A stretch of DNA of 64,000 nucleotides from Mycolicibacterium madagascariense (GCF_010729665.1 NZ_AP022610.1:2790001-2854000); one strand, 5' to 3'; counted from the first letter of the stretch, positions 44,000 through 57,122 are shown. A program made the numbers and translations. The notes: generated by a model from the letters alone, not told the origin.

Positions 44000-45046
44000 A
44001 TGACGGTAGTGGACCTCACCACGACGAGCGGCGATCTGGCCGCGCGGATCACCAACGGCCCCGCCGGCTACGCCGGGATCGACGGTGACCAGGACTGGGC
44101 GGCAGAGGTGCGCCGGCTCGCCGAGCTGCGCAACGCGACGTTGCTCGCGCACAACTACCAGCTGCCCGCCATCCAGGACGTGGCCGATCACGTCGGTGAC
44201 TCGCTGGCACTGTCCCGGATCGCCGCCGAGGCATCCGAGGACACCATCGTGTTCTGCGGGGTCCACTTCATGGCCGAGACCGCGAAGATCCTCAGCCCCG
44301 AGAAGACCGTGCTGATCCCCGACCAGCGGGCCGGCTGTTCGCTGGCCGACTCGATCACCGCCGACGAGCTGCGCGCCTGGAAGGCCGAGCACCCCGACGC
44401 CGTCGTCGTGTCCTACGTCAACACGACCGCCGCGGTGAAGGCGCTCACCGACGTCTGCTGCACGTCGTCCAACGCCGTCGAGGTCGTGGCCTCCATCCCC
44501 GAGGACCGCGAGGTGCTGTTCTGCCCCGACCAGTTCCTGGGTGCCCACGTCCGCCGCGTGACGGGCCGCACGAACCTGCACGTCTGGGCCGGGGAGTGCC
44601 ACGTGCACGCCGGCATCAACGGCGACGAGCTGGCCGCGCAGGCCACCGCGCACCCCGACGCCGAGCTGTTCGTCCACCCCGAATGCGGCTGCGCCACCTC
44701 GGCGCTGTATCTGGCCGGCGAGGGCGCGTTCCCCGACGACCGGGTGAAGATCCTGTCCACCGGCGGCATGCTCGACGCGGCACGCGAGACCAGGGCGCGC
44801 CAGGTACTCGTCGCCACCGAGATCGGCATGCTGCATCAGCTTCGCCGGGCGGCACCCGAGGTCGACTTCCGCGCGGTCAACGACCGGGCATCCTGCCGCT
44901 ACATGAAGATGATCTCCCCCGCGGCGCTCCTGCGCTGCCTCGTCGAGGGCGCCGACGAGGTGCACGTCGACGCCGACGTCGCGGCCGCCGCCCGTCGCAG
45001 CGTGCAGCGCATGATCGAGATCGGCCAGCCTGGCGGCGGGGAATGA
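44000..45046 (+). CDS. nadA: Quinolinate synthase A
   Basis: A 348-residue iron-sulfur enzyme that condenses iminoaspartate and dihydroxyacetone phosphate to quinolinate. The cluster cysteines are in [20 protein letters not shown] or near them; [13 protein letters not shown] and [11 protein letters not shown] are typical. The ATG at 44000 has AAAGGAG about 7 bases upstream. First gene of nadABC; its stop overlaps the nadB start. Confidence 0.97.
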   Translation: MTVVDLTTTSGDLAARITNGPAGYAGIDGDQDWAAEVRRLAELRNATLLAHNYQLPAIQDVADHVGDSLALSRIAAEASEDTIVFCGVHFMAETAKILSPEKTVLIPDQRAGCSLADSITADELRAWKAEHPDAVVVSYVNTTAAVKALTDVCCTSSNAVEVVASIPEDREVLFCPDQFLGAHVRRVTGRTNLHVWAGECHVHAGINGDELAAQATAHPDAELFVHPECGCATSALYLAGEGAFPDDRVKILSTGGMLDAARETRARQVLVATEIGMLHQLRRAAPEVDFRAVNDRASCRYMKMISPAALLRCLVEGADEVHVDADVAAAARRSVQRMIEIGQPGGGE

Positions 45047-46629
45047 CGCCCTCCTGCGGCGGGGTCGGCCACTGGCAGCAACGGGCCGACGTCGTCGTCG
45101 TCGGGACCGGTGTCGCCGGCCTGGCCGCGGCACTCGCCGCCCACCGCCGCGGTCGCCGCGTCGTGGTGCTGAGCAAGGCCGTCCAGAGGGAGGGGGCGAC
45201 GGCCACGTTCTATGCCCAGGGCGGCATCGCGGTGGTCCTGCCGCGCACCGACGACTCCATCGCGGCGCACGTCGCCGACACCCTCGCCGCGGGCGGTGGC
45301 CTGTGCGACGCCGACGCAGTGACGTCGATCGTCGCCGACGGCTACGCCGCGATCACCGGGCTGGTCGACGACGGCGCACGGTTCGACGAGGCCGCACCCG
45401 GACGGTGGTCCCTGACCCGCGAGGGCGGCCACTCCCGGCGGCGCATCATCCACGCCGGCGGCGACGCGACCGGCGCCGAGGTGCAGCGTGCGCTCGACCA
45501 CGCCGCCGCGCATCTCGACGTCCGGCGCGATCACGTTGCGCTGCAAGTACTTCGGGACGACACGGCCGTCACCGGCGTGCTGGTGCGCAACGAGGACGGG
45601 CTCGGCGTCATCCATGCACCCTCGGTGATCCTGGCCACCGGGGGCCTCGGTCACCTGTTCTCGGCGACGACGAACCCCGAGGGCTCCACGGGTGACGGCG
45701 TCGCGCTGGCGCTGTGGGCCGGGCTACCCGTGGCCGACCTCGAGTTCGTCCAGTTCCACCCGACCATGCTGTTCGACGGCAGGGCAGGCGGGCGGCGCCC
45801 ACTGATCACCGAGGCCCTGCGCGGCGAGGGCGCGATCCTCGTCGACGCCCGCGGCGAGTCGGTGACGGCGGGCGTGCACCCGATGGGTGACCTGGCGCCG
45901 CGCGACGTGGTGGCCGCAGCCATCGACCGGCGCCTCGCCACGACGGGGGACGCCTGCGTCTACCTCGACGCGCGAGGCGTCGAGGACTTCGCCCGACGGT
46001 TCCCCACCGTCGCCGCGGCCTGTCTGGCGGCCGGCATCGACGCCACCCGCACCCCGATCCCGGTGGTGCCCGGCGCCCACTACAGCTGCGGCGGCGTCGT
46101 CACCGACGTGGACGGGCGTACCGAACTGCCGGGGCTGTTCGCCGCCGGGGAGGTGGCCCGCACCGGAATGCACGGCGCGAACCGGTTGGCGTCCAACAGC
46201 CTGCTCGAGGGTCTGGTCGTCGGCCGCCGCGCCGGGCTGGCCGCCGTCGCGCACGCCGCGGACGCCCCCGCGCCCCGCGCGGTCGTCGACCCCGTCCGCC
46301 GAAGGACGCTCGACCGGTCCGAATTGCAGCGCGCCATGACACGGCACGCCTCGGTGGTGCGCGACGCCGCCGGTCTGGCGCAGGTGCGCGATCTGCTCGA
46401 CACCGCCCGTCCCCGCGACCTCACCGGGCGGGCAGCCGTCGAGGACGCCGCCCTGACTGCCGCGGCGACGGCCGTCGTAGCGGCGGCACTGGACCGACCC
46501 GAGTCCAGGGGCAGCCATCATCGCGCCGATCACCCACACCCCGATCCGTCCCGCGCGATGAGCACCGTCGTGCGACTGGACGCCGCGGGCGTCGCGACGA
46601 TCACCGCTCCCGCGCAGGCGTGCTGCTGA
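45043..46629 (+). CDS. nadB: L-aspartate oxidase
   Basis: A 528-residue FAD enzyme that oxidises aspartate to iminoaspartate, the NadA substrate. The FAD loop [16 protein letters not shown] is at residues about 19-34; [20 protein letters not shown] and [15 protein letters not shown] are family motifs. Starts inside the nadA stop (ATGA) and ends with CC just inside the nadC start (1-bp overlap). Confidence 0.96.
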   Translation: MTPSCGGVGHWQQRADVVVVGTGVAGLAAALAAHRRGRRVVVLSKAVQREGATATFYAQGGIAVVLPRTDDSIAAHVADTLAAGGGLCDADAVTSIVADGYAAITGLVDDGARFDEAAPGRWSLTREGGHSRRRIIHAGGDATGAEVQRALDHAAAHLDVRRDHVALQVLRDDTAVTGVLVRNEDGLGVIHAPSVILATGGLGHLFSATTNPEGSTGDGVALALWAGLPVADLEFVQFHPTMLFDGRAGGRRPLITEALRGEGAILVDARGESVTAGVHPMGDLAPRDVVAAAIDRRLATTGDACVYLDARGVEDFARRFPTVAAACLAAGIDATRTPIPVVPGAHYSCGGVVTDVDGRTELPGLFAAGEVARTGMHGANRLASNSLLEGLVVGRRAGLAAVAHAADAPAPRAVVDPVRRRTLDRSELQRAMTRHASVVRDAAGLAQVRDLLDTARPRDLTGRAAVEDAALTAAATAVVAAALDRPESRGSHHRADHPHPDPSRAMSTVVRLDAAGVATITAPAQACC

Positions 46630-47495
46630 TGGAACTCACCGTCGACGAACGCGACGACGCGCGGGCCGTGGTCCGCCGGGGTCTCGACGAGGATCTGCGC
46701 TACGGGCCCGACGTCACGTCGGTGGCGACGGTGCCCGCCGACGCCACCACGACGGCCTCGATAGTGACCCGCCAGCCGGGCGTCGCCGCGGGCGTCGACG
46801 TCGCGCTGCTGGTGCTCGACGAGGTCATCGGCCCGGACTCCTACCGCGTCGTGTCTCGGGTCAAGGACGGCACCCGCATCGAGCCCGGGGAGTCGCTGCT
46901 GGTGCTCGAGGCGCCCACGCGGGGCTTGCTGACCGCCGAACGCACCATGCTGAACCTGGTGTGCCACCTGTCGGGCATCGCGAGCACGACCGCGGCCTGG
47001 GTCGAGGCGGTGCAGGGCAGCGACGCCAAGATCCGCGACACCCGCAAGACCCTTCCCGGGCTACGGATGCTGCAGAAGTACGCGGTGCGCGTCGGGGGTG
47101 GGGTGAACCACCGCATGGGGCTCGGCGATGCCGCGCTCATCAAGGACAACCACGTGGCGGCGGCCGGGTCGGTGGTCGCGGCGCTGCGGGCGGTGCGGGA
47201 GACCGCACCCGACGTACCGGTCGAAGTCGAGGTGGATTCCCTCGAGCAACTCGACGAGATCCTCGGCGAGGACCTGGGTGTCGCGCCGTTGATCCTGCTC
47301 GACAACTTCCCCGTCTGGATGACGCAGATGGCGGTGCAGCGCCGAGCCGCCCGGGCCGGGCACGTCGCGCTGGAGTCCTCGGGCAACCTGTCGCTGGAGA
47401 ATGCCGCCGCCTACGCAGGCACCGGCGTCGACTATCTGGCCGTCGGCGCGCTCACCCATTCGGTGCGGGTGCTCGACGTCGGCCTCGACGTGTGA
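46629..47495 (+). CDS. nadC: Nicotinate-nucleotide pyrophosphorylase
   Basis: A 288-residue quinolinate phosphoribosyltransferase that gives nicotinate mononucleotide. RDTRKTLPGLRMLQKYAVRV and GLGDAALIKDNH hold the active-site Arg, His and Lys residues; LLDNF and SGNLSLENAA lie in the C-terminal barrel. Translation is coupled to nadB (shared base). Last gene of the nad operon. Confidence 0.96.
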   Translation: MELTVDERDDARAVVRRGLDEDLRYGPDVTSVATVPADATTTASIVTRQPGVAAGVDVALLVLDEVIGPDSYRVVSRVKDGTRIEPGESLLVLEAPTRGLLTAERTMLNLVCHLSGIASTTAAWVEAVQGSDAKIRDTRKTLPGLRMLQKYAVRVGGGVNHRMGLGDAALIKDNHVAAAGSVVAALRAVRETAPDVPVEVEVDSLEQLDEILGEDLGVAPLILLDNFPVWMTQMAVQRRAARAGHVALESSGNLSLENAAAYAGTGVDYLAVGALTHSVRVLDVGLDV

Positions 47496-47522
47496 AACCG
47501 ACTGCGGGACAACCCCTTTGGA

Positions 47523-47574
47523 GACGTAGGCCGGGGGTGCCGACCCGTTCCGGGTGCGGGCTCCTACGGGCGTC
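47523..47574 (+). terminator. Possible nad-operon terminator
   Basis: Nested inverted repeats 28-79 bp after the nadC stop: GTAGG/CCTAC outside and ACCCG-TTC-CGGGT (47543-47555) inside, without a T-tract. A GC-rich intrinsic-type terminator is plausible but not certain. Confidence 0.4.
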
Positions 47575-47584
47575 ATAGCTCGCC

Positions 47585-47676
47585 AAGTGAAGTCAACCTC
47601 GCGTCGAGACTTCACTTAAGCATCTAAGTGAAGTCAACCGCGTGCCCAGACTTCACTTGAGCGTCTAGGTGAAGTC
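47585..47676. repeat. Tandem 41-bp repeats with internal hairpins
   Basis: Starts at 47585, 47626 and 47667 give an exact 41-bp period. The first two units each contain AAGTGAAGTC, 13 bases, then GACTTCACTT, a 10-bp-arm palindrome (47585-47617 and 47626-47658). The third unit is only the first arm (AGGTGAAGTC) and is cut off near the IS left end. They could be bidirectional terminators or a REP-like element. Confidence 0.75.
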
Positions 47677-47682
47677 TTGGAT

Positions 47683-49059
47683 TCAGGCGGTCGCTGCAAC
47701 GAATGTGGACGGGTCTGAGAGTAACCGGTCGAGTTCTTCGGCGGGGGTGCGGAAGCCGAGGCGTTTGCGGGGTCGGGCGTTGAGTTCGGCGGCGACTTCG
47801 TCGAGCCAGCCGGGTCCGTAGAACGACAGGTCGGTGCCTTTGGGGAAGTATTGGCGGAGTAGGCCGTTGGTGTTTTCGTTGGTGCCGCGCTGCCAGGGGC
47901 TGTGCGGGTCGCAGAAGTAGATCGGCAGTCCGGTGGCCTCGGTGATCGTGGTGTGCAACGCCATCTCACTGCCCTGATCCCAGGCCAGTGAGCGGCGCAG
48001 CACCTCGGGGATCTCGGGGATCCTCGTCGTCATCGCCTCGGCCAGGGTGGCCGCGGTGCGGTCGCCGCGCAGGTGCAGCAGCATGACGAACCCGGTGGTG
48101 CGCTCCACCATGGTGCCGATCGCGGAGTTCGTCGCGGTGGCACCCAGGATGAGATCGCCCTCCCAATGGCCCGGGATCGCGCGGTCGTCGGCTTCGGCGG
48201 GTCGTTCGCTGACGTTGACCATGCCCTTGAGCTTGCCTACACCGGAGGTGTTGCGGCCCTGCGCCTTTCGGCGAGTGCGCCCGGTTCGCAACGCGTCCTT
48301 GACCAACCTGGCCAACTCCCCGCGTGGCTGCACGTACAGCGCCTGATAGATCGTCTCGTGTGACACCCACATCTCCGGATCCTCGGGGAAGTCCACCCGC
48401 AGCCGGCCCGCGATCTGCTCGGGACTGTGCCGCGACCTCAACCCTTTCAGAACCTCGGCCAACACGACAGGATCGCCTTCGAGCTTGCGCACCTTCGGAC
48501 GGCGACGATTGACCTCGGCGACGTCCTGGCCGACGCGGGCGCGATACCCCGACGAGGTCAGTCCCTTGGCGATCTCGCGGCGGACCGTGCTGTGGTGACG
48601 GGCGAGCAGTTCAGCAGCGCGGACTGCGGTGCAACCGGTCTCCAGCAGGTCTTCCAGGCGGCAACGCTCCAGAAACGACAGCGGCGCACGCTGCCGTGGC
48701 GAGCGATCGACGGCGCCGAGGGCACGAGCTGGAGCAGCGGTTCTGGGCACGTAACCAGCCTGTTTGACCCAGGCCGCACCGGCGATCTCCGACACGCCCG
48801 CGGCCACCGCGGCCTGCGTGACGTCGGCCCCGCCGCGCATCGCCGCCCAGAACACCTCCCGCACCGCTGCCGGGTACCGAATCCCCCGATGCCTCGTATC
48901 GGCTGCGACCCCCGCCTCTGCGGCCCATTTCGAACCGGTTTGATGCGACACCCCGGCCACCGTCGCAGCCGCCGACTGCGACAGCCCCAACCTCAGCGCC
49001 CTCAAGAACTCCCCACGAGCCGACTCCGGCGCTTTGCTACCCCGAGCACGAAAAGCCAT
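47683..49059 (-). CDS. IS30-family transposase
   Basis: A 458-residue DDE transposase, apparently intact. N-terminal HTH segments (GLSQSAAATVAGVSHQTG; and RAAELLARHHSTVRREIAKG) bind the element ends. The catalytic acids are in GHWEGDLILG, SLAWDQGSEMA and GTNENTNGLLRQYF (D, D, E). The protein closely follows the IS30 layout. It lies between nadC and the PGRS gene. Codon use looks like the rest of the window, so recent transfer is not obvious. Confidence 0.95.
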   Translation of the reverse strand: MAFRARGSKAPESARGEFLRALRLGLSQSAAATVAGVSHQTGSKWAAEAGVAADTRHRGIRYPAAVREVFWAAMRGGADVTQAAVAAGVSEIAGAAWVKQAGYVPRTAAPARALGAVDRSPRQRAPLSFLERCRLEDLLETGCTAVRAAELLARHHSTVRREIAKGLTSSGYRARVGQDVAEVNRRRPKVRKLEGDPVVLAEVLKGLRSRHSPEQIAGRLRVDFPEDPEMWVSHETIYQALYVQPRGELARLVKDALRTGRTRRKAQGRNTSGVGKLKGMVNVSERPAEADDRAIPGHWEGDLILGATATNSAIGTMVERTTGFVMLLHLRGDRTAATLAEAMTTRIPEIPEVLRRSLAWDQGSEMALHTTITEATGLPIYFCDPHSPWQRGTNENTNGLLRQYFPKGTDLSFYGPGWLDEVAAELNARPRKRLGFRTPAEELDRLLSDPSTFVAATA

Positions 49060-49104
49060 CGAACAACACCTCTCAACAAATCAGGTGTTGCAGCGATCAC
49101 TTGA
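47683..49104. mobile_element. IS30-family insertion sequence
   Basis: About 1.42 kb with one transposase gene. Imperfect 18-bp terminal inverted repeats are visible: TCAGGCGGTCGCTGCAAC at 47683-47700 and, on the minus strand, TCAAGTGATCGCTGCAAC at 49104-49087 (15 of 18 match, differences all transitions). The transposase stop codon lies within the left repeat. No target duplication is evident. If only the shared TCGCTGCAAC core is the true end, the element is a few bases shorter on each side. Confidence 0.8.
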
Positions 49105-49166
49105 GCCCGCCAGTCGCCGTCATCTAGTGGCGTCAATTCACATTCGCCGAACGGGCCGCCCGGCGC

Positions 49167-49195
49167 GGCTGATACCTCCTGTCGGTCGATCAGCC
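49167..49195 (-). terminator. Possible terminator of the PGRS gene
   Basis: GGCTGAT and ATCAGCC (perfect 7-bp arms, 15-base loop) overlap the stop codon of the PGRS gene at 49190-49192. No T-tract. Confidence 0.35.
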
Positions 49196-50446
49196 GTCGG
49201 AACCCTTGTCGCCCTTGGGGTTTCCCGCACCACCGGCGCCGCCCTTGCCGCCGGTGGACGTGCCGCCCGACGACGTCGCGCTGCCACCCGACCCGCCCGT
49301 GCCACCCTTGCCGGTCGCGGCGGCACCACCCGTACCGCCCGCGCCGCCGGTCGCCGAGCCCGTGGCCGAGGTGGCCTTGCCGCCGTTGCCGCCCGCGCCG
49401 GGGGTGCCCGCCGCGACCCCGGTGCCACCGGTTCCGCCGGTGCCGCCGTGGGCGGTGGCTCCCTGAGTCCCCGTCGCGTCGCCACCGGTGCCGCCGTGGC
49501 CCGCGGCGCCGGTGGCACCCGAGTCGCCTCCGGTACCGCCGGCACCGCCGGTCGCCGCCTGGTCGGGGGTGTTGGCGAGACCGCCCGTGCCGCCGTCGCC
49601 GCCGTTGCCGGCCACCGATCCGCCGCGGCCGCCCGCGCCACCGTTCCCGCCGGTGGCACTGCCGGTCAGGGTGGCGGCCACGCCGCCGTCGCCACCGCGT
49701 CCGCCGTTGCCCGCGACGACGCCGCCGCTACCACCGTTGCCGCCGTTGCCACCGGTGACGGGACCGACCCCGGTGATGTCGAGCGATCCCGCTCCGCCGT
49801 TGCCGCCATTGCCGAAGAGGCCGGCGTTGCCACCGTTGCCACCGTTGCCGCCGCGGGCTCCGGCGGCGCCGTTGCCACCGTTGCCGAACAGGATCCCGCC
49901 GTTGCCGCCGTCCTGGCCGGGCAGCAACCCGTCGCCGCCGTTGCCGATCAGCAGGCCGGCGTTGTGGCCAGGCGCGCCGTTGCTGATGAACACGCTGATG
50001 AACTGGCCGATCATCGGGCCGGGCGTGCCCGGGGGCAGGGCCGCCAGACCGCTGGAGGCATTCCCACCCGTCGTGACGCTCGGGGTCACGAGGAGCAGCG
50101 CCGGGCTGAACTTGTTGCCGCTCGACGTGGCAGCGGCCAAGGCCGTGACGGAGCTGGTGCCGGTCGGCGTAACCCCCGTCGGCGTGCTCCCGGTCGGCGT
50201 CCCCTGCAGCGCGGGGGCGGTGCCGGTCGTGGAGGTGTCCGTGCCGGTGGGCCCCGACGTCGTGGGGATGTTCGGCAGCACGATGGCGGCCAGCGCCGGG
50301 GAGAAGTACCGGGGCGCGGGGGCCTGCTGCTGACCGGCGGACGGGATGTTCGCCCGCTCGTCGGACGGTGCGGCGCCCACCGCGCCGGCCAGCACGGCGG
50401 CCGCGCAGGCAGTCGTCAACAAGGTCTTGTGCTGCTTGGTGGTCAT
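49190..50446 (-). CDS. Signal-peptide PGRS-repeat protein without PE domain
   Basis: A 418-residue exported protein. Residues 1-26 form a classical Sec signal peptide (KQHKTLLTTACAAAVLAG) in place of the roughly 100-residue PE domain. A Thr/Pro/Gly-rich linker (TPTGSTPTGVTPTGTSS) follows. At about 155-190, SNGAPGHNAGLLIGNGGDGL then GGILFGNGGNG resembles the GRPLI transition seen in PE_PGRS proteins. The rest is GGxGGx repeats (GGNGGNGG, GGAGGTGG) to the end at DKGSDG. It would be secreted by Sec and not by an ESX system. The function is unknown. Next to the IS element. Confidence 0.88.
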   Translation of the reverse strand: MTTKQHKTLLTTACAAAVLAGAVGAAPSDERANIPSAGQQQAPAPRYFSPALAAIVLPNIPTTSGPTGTDTSTTGTAPALQGTPTGSTPTGVTPTGTSSVTALAAATSSGNKFSPALLLVTPSVTTGGNASSGLAALPPGTPGPMIGQFISVFISNGAPGHNAGLLIGNGGDGLLPGQDGGNGGILFGNGGNGAAGARGGNGGNGGNAGLFGNGGNGGAGSLDITGVGPVTGGNGGNGGSGGVVAGNGGRGGDGGVAATLTGSATGGNGGAGGRGGSVAGNGGDGGTGGLANTPDQAATGGAGGTGGDSGATGAAGHGGTGGDATGTQGATAHGGTGGTGGTGVAAGTPGAGGNGGKATSATGSATGGAGGTGGAAATGKGGTGGSGGSATSSGGTSTGGKGGAGGAGNPKGDKGSDG

Positions 50447-50530
50447 TCCCGGAGATCTCCCGACGCGTTCGACTGGACTTGGCCAACCGCTAGTACCACA
50501 GCGGAAAGACCAGTAAACACGCGTTTACCT

Positions 50531-50564
50531 CCGAACGGGGAAGTTTGCCAAAACTTCCGTTCGG
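50531..50564 (-). terminator. Strong hairpin terminator of the nitroreductase-family gene
   Basis: Arms CCGAACGG-(GG)-AAGTTT and AAACTTCCGTTCGG give a 14-bp stem with a two-base bulge. It lies 6 bp beyond the stop codon of the gene ending at 50571. A second small palindrome, GTAAAC-ACGC-GTTTAC (50513-50528), follows. Confidence 0.65.
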
Positions 50565-50570
50565 CGTACG

Positions 50571-50939
50571 TTAGGACACGTCGGCGACGAACGTGCCCTG
50601 CCGTTTGGCGAGCATGCGGGGGATCCGGGGGAGCGTTTCATCGACCGTTCCCGCCGGCAGGACCCGCGGATTGACCAGGTGCAGATCCTCATGGCCGACG
50701 TGAATGTCCGCCTCACCCGCGGCGAGGACGTTCTTCACCCAGTTCGTCTTGCCGTGCAGCAGTCCGATCGCCAGCAGGTCGCCTTTGCGGTAGGCCGTCA
50801 CGATGGTCTCGTACTGCGTGCCGGAGGTACGGCCGCGGTGGCGGATCACCGCGAAGCCGGGCATGCGCTTGGACAGCGGACGCAGCAGCGGGTTGACGTA
50901 CTTGATCTGAAACCGTTCGAGCCATACCGGAATCAGCAT
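50571..50939 (-). CDS. Nitroreductase/deazaflavin-dependent oxidoreductase family protein
   Basis: A 122-residue split-barrel protein related to the F420-dependent Ddn family. [20 protein letters not shown] and [20 protein letters not shown] are the family landmarks for the strand and cofactor loop; F420-dependent activity is likely but the substrate is unknown. ATG at 50939 is used; an ATG at 50993 would add 18 residues. It is divergent from hisD and followed by a strong terminator, so it is a single-gene unit. Confidence 0.78.
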   Translation of the reverse strand: MLIPVWLERFQIKYVNPLLRPLSKRMPGFAVIRHRGRTSGTQYETIVTAYRKGDLLAIGLLHGKTNWVKNVLAAGEADIHVGHEDLHLVNPRVLPAGTVDETLPRIPRMLAKRQGTFVADVS

Positions 50940-51040
50940 GGGCACCCCCGGGGCGTGATTGGGGTGTTCATTCCTCGGTGTTGACGGTGACATGGCGGCT
51001 CCCGGATTCTGATTTGTGCTGCTCTGGGACAATAGACGGC

Positions 51041-54163
<3,123 letters not shown>

Positions 54164-54167
<4 letters not shown>

Positions 54168-54784
54168 CGACGAAAGTCGTTGTCCTCGACTATGGTTCGG
54201 GCAACCTCCGCTCGGCTCAACGCGCCCTGGAGCGGGTCGGCGCCGACGTCGAGGTGACCGCCGACCCGGATGCGGCGGCCGCTGCCGATGGTCTGGTCGT
54301 GCCGGGCGTCGGTGCCTACGAGGCGTGCATGGCGGGCCTGCGGGCGGTGGGTGGGGAGAAGATCGTCGCCGACCGGCTCGCGAAGGACCATCCCGTGCTG
54401 GGCATCTGCGTCGGCATGCAGATCCTGTTCAGTCGCGGGGTGGAGTTCGGCGTCGAGAGCGTGGGATGCGGCCAGTGGCCCGGATCGGTCGTGCGGCTCG
54501 AGGCCCCGGTGATCCCACACATGGGGTGGAACGTCGTCGACGCGGCGCCGGGAAGTACGCTCTTGCGCGGCCTGGACCCGGACACCCGCTTCTACTTCGT
54601 GCACTCCTACGCCGCCCAGCAGTGGGAGGGCGCAGACGATGCGAAGCTGACGTGGGCGACGCACCACGTACCGTTCCTGGCCGCAGTCGAGGATGGCGCG
54701 TTGAGCGCCACCCAGTTTCATCCGGAGAAGAGCGGCGACGCCGGCGCGACGCTGCTCGAGAATTGGGTCGAGGGGCTTACGTAG
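54164..54784 (+). CDS. hisH: Imidazole glycerol phosphate synthase, glutaminase subunit
   Basis: A 206-residue class I glutamine amidotransferase. The catalytic Cys is in [11 protein letters not shown] near residue 83 and the His/Glu pair in [12 protein letters not shown] near 190. It supplies ammonia to HisF. GTG start overlaps hisB; its stop shares one base with the hisA start. Confidence 0.96.
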
Positions 54785-55527
54785 TGAGTGGCGAGCGTTT
54801 GATTCTGCTGCCTGCGGTCGACGTGGTCGACGGCAAGGCGGTCCGCCTGGTTCAGGGCGTGGCGGGCAGCGAGACCGACTACGGTTCGGCGCTCGACGCC
54901 GCCATGGCCTGGCAGAACGACGGCGCCGAGTGGATTCACCTCGTCGACCTCGACGCGGCATTCGGCCGCGGATCCAATCGTGAGCTGCTCGCCGAGGTGA
55001 CCGGCAAGCTCGACGTCGCCGTCGAGCTGTCCGGCGGCATCCGTGACGACGAGTCGCTCCTTGCCGCCCTGGAAACCGGTTGTGCGAGAGTCAATTTGGG
55101 CACCGCCGCGCTGGAGAATCCGGTCTGGTGTGCACGCATGATCGCCGAGCACGGCGACAAGGTCGCCGTCGGACTCGACGTCAAGCTGGAGGCCGGTCAG
55201 TACCGGCTGCGCGGCCGCGGTTGGGAGACCGACGGCGGTGACCTCTGGCCCGTGCTGGAACGTCTCGACGCCGAGGGCTGCTCGCGATTCGTGGTCACCG
55301 ACGTCACCAAGGACGGCACGCTCAACGGTCCGAACCTCGAACTGCTGGCCGGGGTCGCCGACCGCACCGACGCGCCGGTGATCGCCTCCGGTGGCGTGTC
55401 GAGCCTGGACGATCTGCGCGCGATCGCGACGCTGACCGGAGTCGGCGTCGAGGGTGCCATCGTCGGAAAGGCGCTCTACGCCGGGCGGTTCACTCTCCCC
55501 GAGGCCCTCGCCGCGGTGAGTCGGTAG
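54784..55527 (+). CDS. hisA: Phosphoribosyl isomerase A (probable dual HisA/TrpF)
   Basis: A 247-residue beta/alpha barrel. [15 protein letters not shown] near the N-terminus and [19 protein letters not shown] near residue 175 carry the two catalytic aspartates. In actinobacteria this protein, PriA, also performs the TrpF step on phosphoribosylanthranilate, and no trpF is present in the trp cluster here. GTG start. The dual role is inferred from family knowledge, not from the sequence alone. Confidence 0.94.
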   Translation: MSGERLILLPAVDVVDGKAVRLVQGVAGSETDYGSALDAAMAWQNDGAEWIHLVDLDAAFGRGSNRELLAEVTGKLDVAVELSGGIRDDESLLAALETGCARVNLGTAALENPVWCARMIAEHGDKVAVGLDVKLEAGQYRLRGRGWETDGGDLWPVLERLDAEGCSRFVVTDVTKDGTLNGPNLELLAGVADRTDAPVIASGGVSSLDDLRAIATLTGVGVEGAIVGKALYAGRFTLPEALAAVSR

Positions 55528-55533
55528 ATCGCG

Positions 55534-56349
55534 ATGGCGCTGGACGACGCGGATCTCGCGGGGCTCGTCGCCGCGGCCGCCGTGATCCTCGACGCCGCCG
55601 CCGAGCCGTTCGTCGCCGGCCATCGCGCCCAGTCGGCGGTGGCCAAGAAGGGCAACGACTTCGCGACCGAGGTCGACCTCGCCATCGAGCGGCAGGTGGT
55701 GCGGGCGCTTCAGGAGGAGACGGGCATCGGGGTGCACGGCGAGGAGTTCGGCGGCGCGCCCATCGACTCGCCGCTGGTGTGGATCCTCGACCCCATCGAC
55801 GGCACGTTCAACTATGCGGCCGGGCTGCCGACCGCGGCCATGCTGCTGGGGCTGCTGCGCGACGGCGTCCCCGTCGCCGGGCTGACCTGGCTGCCGTTCA
55901 CCGACGTGCGGTACACCGCGGTGCTCGGAGGCCCGGTGTACGCCAACGGAATTGCCCAACCGCCGCTGAAGGCCGCCGAGCTGCGTGACTCGATCATCGG
56001 CATGGGCACCTTCAACGTCGACTCGCGCGGCGAGTTCCCGGGCCGGTACCGGATGGCCACCCTCGAGCAGCTGAGCCGCCGGTGCTCCCGGGTCCGCATG
56101 CACGGCTCGACGGGCATCGACCTCGCCTACACCGGTGCCGGCGTGCTGGGCGGTGCGATCAGCTTCGGCCACCACGTGTGGGATCACGCCGCGGGCGTGG
56201 CGCTCGTCCGCGCGGCGGGCGGCGTCGTGACCGATCTGGCAGGCGCGGATTGGACGCCGACGTCGCGCTCCGCATTGGCCGGGGCGCCCAGCGTGCACGC
56301 CGAAATCCTCGACTTGGCACTCGATCTCGGCGTCCCGGGGGAGTTCTGA
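55534..56349 (+). CDS. impA: Inositol monophosphatase family protein
   Basis: A 271-residue Mg-dependent phosphatase. [42 protein letters not shown] and [18 protein letters not shown] hold the metal ligands. Position inside the his operon between hisA and hisF is conserved in mycobacteria. It might act on inositol-1-phosphate or might be the missing histidinol-phosphate phosphatase; the sequence alone does not decide. Confidence 0.9.
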   Translation: MALDDADLAGLVAAAAVILDAAAEPFVAGHRAQSAVAKKGNDFATEVDLAIERQVVRALQEETGIGVHGEEFGGAPIDSPLVWILDPIDGTFNYAAGLPTAAMLLGLLRDGVPVAGLTWLPFTDVRYTAVLGGPVYANGIAQPPLKAAELRDSIIGMGTFNVDSRGEFPGRYRMATLEQLSRRCSRVRMHGSTGIDLAYTGAGVLGGAISFGHHVWDHAAGVALVRAAGGVVTDLAGADWTPTSRSALAGAPSVHAEILDLALDLGVPGEF

Positions 56350-57122
56350 TGGACGTCGCGGTACGGGTCATCCCCTGTCTCGACGTCGACGACGGTCGCG
56401 TCGTCAAGGGCGTCAACTTCGAGAACCTCAGGGACGCAGGCGATCCCGTCGAGTTGGCGGCCGTGTACGACGCCGAGGGCGCCGACGAGCTGACGTTCCT
56501 CGACGTGACCGCGTCGTCGGCGGGTCGCTCGACGATGCTCGACGTGGTCCGCAGGACGGCCGAGCAAGTATTCATCCCGCTGACGGTCGGTGGCGGCGTC
56601 CGCTCGGTTGCCGACGTCGACACCCTGCTGCGGGCCGGCGCCGACAAGGTCTCGGTGAACACCGCCGCGATTGCGCGGCCCGAGCTGCTCGCCGAGCTGT
56701 CCCGCCAGTTCGGGTCGCAGTGCATCGTGCTGTCGGTCGACGCCCGCACGGTGCCGGCCGGGTCTCAGCCCACGGGGTCGGGCTGGGAGGTCACCACGCA
56801 CGGCGGTAGGCGCGGCACGGGCATCGACGCGGTCGAGTGGGCCCGCCGCGGCGCCGATCTCGGGGTCGGCGAGATCCTGCTGAACTCCATGGACGCCGAC
56901 GGCACGAAGGCCGGCTTCGACCTGCCGATGCTGCACGCGGTGCGCGAGGCGGTGACGGTTCCGGTGATCGCCAGCGGAGGGGCCGGGGCCGTCGAGCACT
57001 TCGCGCCCGCGGTGCAGGCCGGGGCCGATGCGGTGTTGGCGGCCACCATCTTTCACTTCAAGGAACTGACCATCGGCCAGGTGAAGGCCGCGATGGCCAG
57101 GGAAGGAATCGTGGTGCGATGA
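56349..57122 (+). CDS. hisF: Imidazole glycerol phosphate synthase, cyclase subunit
   Basis: A 257-residue beta/alpha barrel. [20 protein letters not shown] near the N-terminus and [16 protein letters not shown] near residue 185 carry the two catalytic aspartates. It joins ammonia from HisH with PRFAR to yield imidazole glycerol phosphate and AICAR. Shares one base with impA and four with hisI. Confidence 0.97.
   Translation: MDVAVRVIPCLDVDDGRVVKGVNFENLRDAGDPVELAAVYDAEGADELTFLDVTASSAGRSTMLDVVRRTAEQVFIPLTVGGGVRSVADVDTLLRAGADKVSVNTAAIARPELLAELSRQFGSQCIVLSVDARTVPAGSQPTGSGWEVTTHGGRRGTGIDAVEWARRGADLGVGEILLNSMDADGTKAGFDLPMLHAVREAVTVPVIASGGAGAVEHFAPAVQAGADAVLAATIFHFKELTIGQVKAAMAREGIVVR

Noticed and set aside
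47585..47676. Tandem repeats as a CRISPR array
   Set aside because: Only two and a part units, no unique spacers of regular length and no cas genes; each unit is itself palindromic.
49206..50333. Plus-strand Pro-rich frames opposite the PGRS gene
   Set aside because: Strings of PPLPP are the antisense reading of GGxGG codons. The minus-strand frame has a signal peptide and start context.
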